Shown here piece by piece: positions 59,080 to 64,000 of a stretch of 64,000 nt of DNA. The notes beneath the pieces are model-generated. The model was not told the DNA's origin and did not search any database. It saw nothing but the letters and a program-made list of their open reading frames with translations. This DNA is from Sphagnum magellanicum (taxonomy: Eukaryota > Streptophyta > Sphagnopsida > Sphagnales > Sphagnaceae): positions 6,200,001 to 6,264,000 of the forward strand of contig CM038915.1 in assembly GCA_021904315.1 (NCBI GenBank), written 5' to 3'. The position numbers and the translations under genes are program-made. Position 1 is the stretch's first letter; each line of letters starts with the position of its first letter.

Positions 59080-60384
59080 CTTGTTTTTTTTAGAGTGAAA
59101 GTAGCTATAAAATATATTTTAATATAAAAAGTATTGAAATGCTTTTTATGATCAATATGAGGATGTTTCTTGACTGTAGTATAATAATGTTATGTTTTTA
59201 TGTTCTTAATATGCATTTAAGTAGATTTTTGATAACTTCAAGGTGATGACACATTAAAATGTATTAATTATTTCTTAAAATTGCATAATAAAAATCATTT
59301 TTGATCTTTTTTTAATTACAAAAAAAGTTCTAACACATTTTACTTGGCTAATTTAAAATCCACTTATTGCATTTTTTTAACACTAATTTTGTTTGAAACT
59401 TGGTATGCAATTTAATGAAGTGCATGATGTTTTCATAATGATACTTGAAAAGATTTTGAATTTAGTTTTTTACATTTATATAAAAACTAAAAATATATAA
59501 TGTTAAGGGATATGTTTTTTACCTACTTTTGCATTTGTATATTCATGTGTGATAAATGGTTTAAAATGCAAATGTCGTTAATTAATGTTCAAATTTTTAC
59601 TAAATGTTGATACTCATCACCTTTGAGATGCCACAAGTGATATATTAAGTAATTCGTAATGTTACTATCATAATTGAAATTCTGAATTTGATTTTGTGCC
59701 TTGCACATATTGTGCAAATGACAAGCCACTTTTAAATTCAATGGTCATGCCATCAAAATTTCATCCCCATTTTTATATTATGAATTAGTGCTCATCTTTG
59801 TCAAGGAATTGTTGACTCCAACCTACATGACAATTTTCCCACCTATAATAATGCATGCAATATATAAAAACAAACGTTTTTGAAAACCCTTTCTTTGGTT
59901 TGATGCCATTTGGTATACCAATTACAACAATTGGTTCAGAACAAAGGCATAGGTCACAACATTGACACCCACAAAGTTTGTAAGGAGTTTTGAGTGTCCT
60001 GCATGTGGATTGCAACACTGCAATTATGGATTTGATGAAACAATTTGGTGTAGGTTGTGGTATTGACACGGCCTATCATGGCAGCTCTCCAAGCTAACCG
60101 CTAGATCTAGAGTACTTGTCTCAATAGGGAAAAGAGTGAAGATGCATCTTCACTTTCCTACAATGTGGTTGTTTAGTTGTACATACAACCATGTGACTCG
60201 CCACCTGATTTATGTTTTGGGCTTTGAAAGCTCTTGGGTACATAATTTGTTCCTTTGCCCCTTTATAACCCCCTTTGGGTTTTTGCACTTCAGACTCGGA
60301 CTTGGGTCCTCTCTTTTTGTTCTTCCTTTCCTCCTTGGCTTGGTGCTTTGTTTAATGAAACTTCTCAAGGTTTCATCATCCTAA
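59080..60384. other. Intergenic, no supported gene
   Basis: The small open frames at 59785-60069 (-) and 60136-60384 (+) have no recognisable motif or splice-linked continuation. Confidence 0.5.
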
Positions 60385-60602
60385 GGTGCATTCACACCTA
60401 ATTTTAAGTCAGGGTTAAGTGAAAATCTAGGTGGCATCTTAGGTGGCACCCAATGTGAAATGGGTGATTGTTTAATATTAAATGAATGTTAACTTAACAT
60501 AAAATCTTCATAATAAATAGGTTTAGGTCCTAAATGATTAGCTTGGTGTTAGGGGACTTAATACTAGAGTCCTTAACACCAAGTGTGCCCTGTGAATGCA
60601 CC
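60385..60602. mobile_element. MITE-like element, copy 2 (218 bp)
   Basis: Same length and end-to-end similarity as 12245-12462. Terminal repeats are GGTGCATTCACA at the left and TGTGAATGCACC at the right, and CCTAA/TTTAGG extends them. An internal inverted repeat CTTGGTGTTA (60542-60551) and TAACACCAAG (60574-60583) gives a hairpin in the right half. No coding capacity. Confidence 0.78.
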
Positions 60603-60952
60603 TTTAGGTGGTAAGTATCCAGGGTTTTTATTTTAAAATTCCTCAAGTACGTCCACCAGTGTGGATCCCAAGCATTAATTAGCATTAAATGGCTACTGTC
60701 CTAAGTGGGCTGCTGCATTTTTACAAAAGTACCATACAAGTGGAGACCTAGGACATGCCTAGATCTAACTGTGACTAATTTAATTATTCTTATTTCGAAA
60801 AATCCCCAAAAACTCCTCAAAAATCACAAAATTTTCATGTTCATTTCATTTCTTTAAAAAATCGCCAAGTTGCAAAAAAACTCGCCCCCAAACAAAAACA
60901 ACACGGGTATCACTTCAGACTGGAGTTTCTCTTCGTCCTCCAAGGAAATGAA

Positions 60953-61031
60953 ATGAAACCCTTTATGGATGACCAATTCAGGCGTCTTGACATGGAAGAT
61001 GAAATTTTGTTCCTCAATAAGGGGCCCCAAG
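60953..61031 (+). CDS. Possible first exon of an unrecognised gene
   Basis: ATG at 60953 opens 26 codons reading MKPFMDDQFRRLDMEDEILF and LNKGPQ, followed by a possible donor AAG|GTTTGT. The composition is protein-like and the local GC content is raised. A later open stretch at about 61300-61582 could be downstream sequence, but the exon phase does not match the better-looking frame there, so I do not join them. Family unknown. Confidence 0.25.
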
Positions 61032-61259
61032 GTTTGTTTTTATTTTGTCTGGTGATGTGAAACTGGGTTGGATTCTTAAGAGATGGTGATCTTCAGAGTG
61101 AGGAAAAGTAGGAGAGAAAGTGTGAGCACGGAGTGTCGGTGCCACATGGGTGGGTGGGTCGTGCATTGACGCCGTGGTCCCCGCCTTTTACTCCTACGAA
61201 TTGTGAGAAATCGCTTGCACACCAAAAAGCCTCTCCTATCTAGTACCTACTATAAAAGC

Positions 61260-61582
61260 AAACAGGGTGTTGGTCATATGATTAGAATATCCAAATAGCA
61301 ATGAAGTACCCAAAAGCAAACGCAACCTCAATCAGAATCCAATCGCGCGCGTTCACGAATCAGCTACCACCTTGGCGGATTCCCCTTGTATGGGAATCGA
61401 CACCCTGGAAGCTCCGAGGTTGCCGGCTGCACACCATCCCTCTACTGAGTCTGACACTGCAGCTTTCTGCCCACCAAGAATGGGAAGGAAAATCTATCCA
61501 TCATGCAATGCTCTCCCAGCTAGCTACTTCCCCAAACGCCCAACTTGGTCGGTGAAATGGCCTCCAAGTTATGGCCAGTGAA
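61260..61582 (+). other. GC-richer open stretch, coding status unresolved
   Basis: Two overlapping + frames are open here. The one ending at 61581 contains DTLEAPRLPAAHHPSTES and PKRPTWSVKWPP. The other starts at ATG 61301. Neither has a recognisable domain. CCACTTGGTCGGT-like motifs recur at about 61545, 62524 and 62880. Confidence 0.25.
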
Positions 61583-62465
61583 ATTTTTTATTTATAAAAT
61601 AAACCAGGAATGGCCCTCCATCCATGTCCCTATTTAGATACATCATCATCCTCCATGTGCTGCTTGCTTGCTGGACGGTGCATAAATAATCATCATGTGT
61701 GATGAATAATATTACACATGATCACATGTACTGTGTTTTTTTTTTTTTGGGTCAATTTTATAATGCAGCCAAAGTGGTGATGATCCACATGAATAATTAG
61801 CCAAATTTGGCTACAAGCTAAAATATGAAAGTAGAATTTTTGAAACATCCTGCCCTCCATCCTTTTGGCTAAAATATTCTTGAACCATGTATAGACAGAC
61901 ATCTGACATTTTTCCTTTCTTTTAAAAATTTTCTGGCTATTAAAAATATTTTATAATTAATTGATTTCAGCACTTTTAAACCATACAAAAACATTTTTGA
62001 GCTTTTTATAGCTAGCAAAAGAAAAAGGTCACTTGCCATTATGCCATGTATGTGCAGAAGAGTGATCATGATAAGAATAATAAGAATAGAATACAACGGC
62101 TAGCGAAGCATAAATATGTAACTTAAATGGTGATGATCAGTGCGCAGAGCCTGTAGCTAGCCTGTTGGTAGCTAGAGTTGCAGATGGCGCGGGCCTGCCG
62201 CCTAGTCAGTCCACTGACGAGAAGGAACGATTTTTAGCGTAATTGTTAATTGTTAGGAGATCAAATCCAACCGCCACTTACGGCTGAAGGCCGTCTGGTG
62301 ACTTATTATTCTACGCTACTACTCCTGGCCTGATTACGGACGCACTTGGATTGGTAGCCGCCAGAATCGTGAGGAAGAAGGGTGTGAAGTAAATTAATGT
62401 ACCTACATACTGTATCGTCCTTGCTTCTTCAGCGTTCTAACTTCTCGTTGTCATCTGAAAAAGCA

Positions 62466-62493
62466 TGTGTGTGTGTGTGTGTGTGTGTGTGTG
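62466..62493. repeat. (TG)n microsatellite
   Basis: An almost pure TG run of about 28 bases. It is likely to vary in length between individuals. Confidence 0.95.
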
Positions 62494-62800
62494 GTAACTG
62501 TAAGTGTACTAATAGGTATTGCCCACTTGGTCGGTCCAGGACGAGGTCATGGCCTTTATCCTTCTTGACCCCAACCGGTCGGTGATATCCAAAGCGTTTG
62601 CGGCTTCTTTATGGATGTTGGTGGTAGTTTTACACACCGCTGGTTTGGCAATCTCCGGTTGGAAGGAGAAAACAAGATGGATAAACTACCTCTTTTGGTG
62701 TACACACTTTGAAAACGTGATCGTAGCCTCTTCCTCTACAAGCTTTTAGATAGGGAGCTCGGTCGGTTCTTATGAGTGCTAGTTGCATCCCTCCCCGCCA

Positions 62801-62836
62801 CCCCCCCCCCCCCCGCCCTACCCTCCCTCCGCCCCC
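62801..62836 (-). other. C14 run and C-rich tract, potential G-quadruplex on the minus strand
   Basis: The minus strand has GGGGGCGGAGGGAGGGTAGG followed by a G-run of 14, which meets the usual four-G-tract pattern with short loops. It lies in a GC-richer interval (62.5-62.9 kb). Confidence 0.75.
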
Positions 62837-62839
62837 AAA

Positions 62840-64000
62840 ACGGTTATCTCCACCCTTTTTCTGAAAACGGGTCAATGACTTGGTCGGTGTGGAGCAAGCC
62901 TTATCCCCATTGACAAAATCGACAATTTCTTTACATTGACCAATTCTTTTATATTGTTTTCACCTTTCTTCTATTTTTGTCCAACCAAAACAATTTAGGT
63001 TACCAATTATCATATTACCTTTTCAGGTTCAGAGCATCTCGTTTGCTGAATTTTATTTTATTTTTGAAATTTTGATTTCAGCCCAAATTTTTTTTCTTGA
63101 AATTTTGGAAAATTTTATTTAAATTAAAAAATATTTGACATCGGTTAAAATACATACAATAATATACATACTAAAACCCTAAAACTACCCTGTAACAACT
63201 TCTTGAATCCTTTGCTTCAAATTTAGGTGGGTCGGTGGTGTATAGATCTAGGTTCTAATTTGCCAAATGGTTGTGTCAGGGGCATAAATAAATATCCTGG
63301 TGATTTGATATTATTCTTTTCTTCAGGTATTTGGCTGTACCAAGTGGAACAAATTTGTTATAAATGTTTGGTATGATTGTTATGTTCATTATTCTTCAGA
63401 TTTAATACAAAGTGAAATATAAGGGTTGTATAAAGGGCTTTTTTGAAAAAAAAAAGTGCAAATGTTGCCATATTTCGAAGAAAGAAAGTCAGAAGTTGCC
63501 ATATTTAGACAAAGAGTTCGTGGAGGTTGCCATAATAAATTGAGATTCGAAAAAAAAACAATTGCTTTGGTGTGGTTGACCTCAAGCGAAATTTGGCTCA
63601 TTCCTCTTGTTGACAAAATTTTTTTGGGGGGGGGGAACCCCTAGTCACAATGTAGCAAAAGAAATCAAAATTTTAAATTGAAAACAGAGCTTGAAAAACA
63701 ACAGTTTGAATGGTTTTTTTTCACTGTTTTGGAAAAATTCGCCTAGGATGTGCAATGGAAAAATAGAAGTCACATGGGTTACCTACTTGACATTTGCATT
63801 TGTGATGACATCTGTAACTCTAACCCTTTTTGTGAGGATTTGTTTTTTTCTTTTTGTAAGAGGATCTTTGGAGAGGTTTGAAAAGTTGGAAATTTTTTGT
63901 CATCATGATGCTTTTTTTGTACAATGTCAACCAGAAAAAGAAAAGGTTGTGAAGGTTATGGAAAGCAGAGGATTCAAGGGTTCTTCAGATGTTTTTTGAG
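62840..64000. other. Window end, no supported gene
   Basis: AT-rich again. The open frame 63691-63999 starts in simple sequence and ends protein-like (CQPEKEKVVKVMESRGFKGS). No family is recognised. Confidence 0.45.

Noticed and set aside
60136-60384. 82-codon open frame with hydrophobic segments
   Set aside because: No recognisable family, no splice support, and it borders the MITE; chance cannot be excluded.
63691-63999. 102-codon open frame at the window end
   Set aside because: It begins in simple sequence and has no recognisable domain. It could be a real exon cut by the window, but nothing supports it yet.

Overview
The window looks like nuclear DNA of a land plant. The evidence is one multi-exon host gene with plant-type short exons and GT/AG introns, a long AT-rich intergenic background, and a dense mixture of decayed plant-type transposable elements (Ty3/gypsy LTR retrotransposon, solo LTRs, MULE/FAR1-type transposases, MITE-like and tRNA-related SINE-like repeats). 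I cannot place the species; the repeat-rich, intron-bearing style would fit a large-genome plant such as a fern or gymnosperm, but that is a guess. There are no prokaryotic operons, CRISPR arrays or RNA operons.

Layout. 1-5.6 kb: AT-rich intergenic DNA. 5.6-8.6 kb: an apparently intact ten-exon ascorbate peroxidase gene on the + strand, with all catalytic residues in place; it is the only convincing functional host gene. 8.6-19.2 kb: intergenic DNA with an A-rich minisatellite insertion (10.4-11.1 kb), a 218-bp MITE-like element, a SINE-like repeat, a relic of a C2H2 zinc-finger gene family (minus strand, 15.7-15.8 kb) and an AT-rich inverted-repeat zone. 19.2-29.6 kb: a decayed Ty3/gypsy retrotransposon on the minus strand, interrupted by a solo LTR of another family. 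29.6-41 kb: tandem and dispersed repeats, a hairpin-forming minisatellite, a second, longer zinc-finger pseudogene and another solo LTR. 41.7-44.5 kb: a MULE transposase pseudogene split by a solo LTR. 46.5-49.2 kb: a second, unrelated MULE/SWIM-type transposase relic on the minus strand. 49-64 kb: AT-rich DNA, minisatellites, a fourth solo LTR, a second MITE copy, and a GC-richer end with a possible first exon and a G-quadruplex-type tract.

Main discovery candidate. The minus-strand gypsy element at 19.2-29.6 kb has the order gag - protease - cytosine-C5 DNA methyltransferase - reverse transcriptase - RNase H - integrase - PHD finger. The methyltransferase domain has recognisable motif I (LFGGIGT), the catalytic CQ in an ECQGFS context, an ENT motif, the AAQCGS...WWTNL region and a C-terminal ERAMGF block. 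It sits in the reading frame of gag-protease apart from one apparent single-base deletion. The PHD finger (complete C4HC3 ligand set) is in the same reading frame as the integrase, separated only by nonsense codons. The ancestral element therefore probably carried both a DNA-methylation writer and a chromatin reader inside one polyprotein. This copy is dead: most of its nonsense codons are explained by C-to-T (or G-to-A) change at CAG, CAA or TGG codons.

A second theme is a family of 822-893 bp solo LTRs present four times, three with clear or near-clear 5-bp target duplications. Two of them landed inside older coding elements, which gives a relative order of events.
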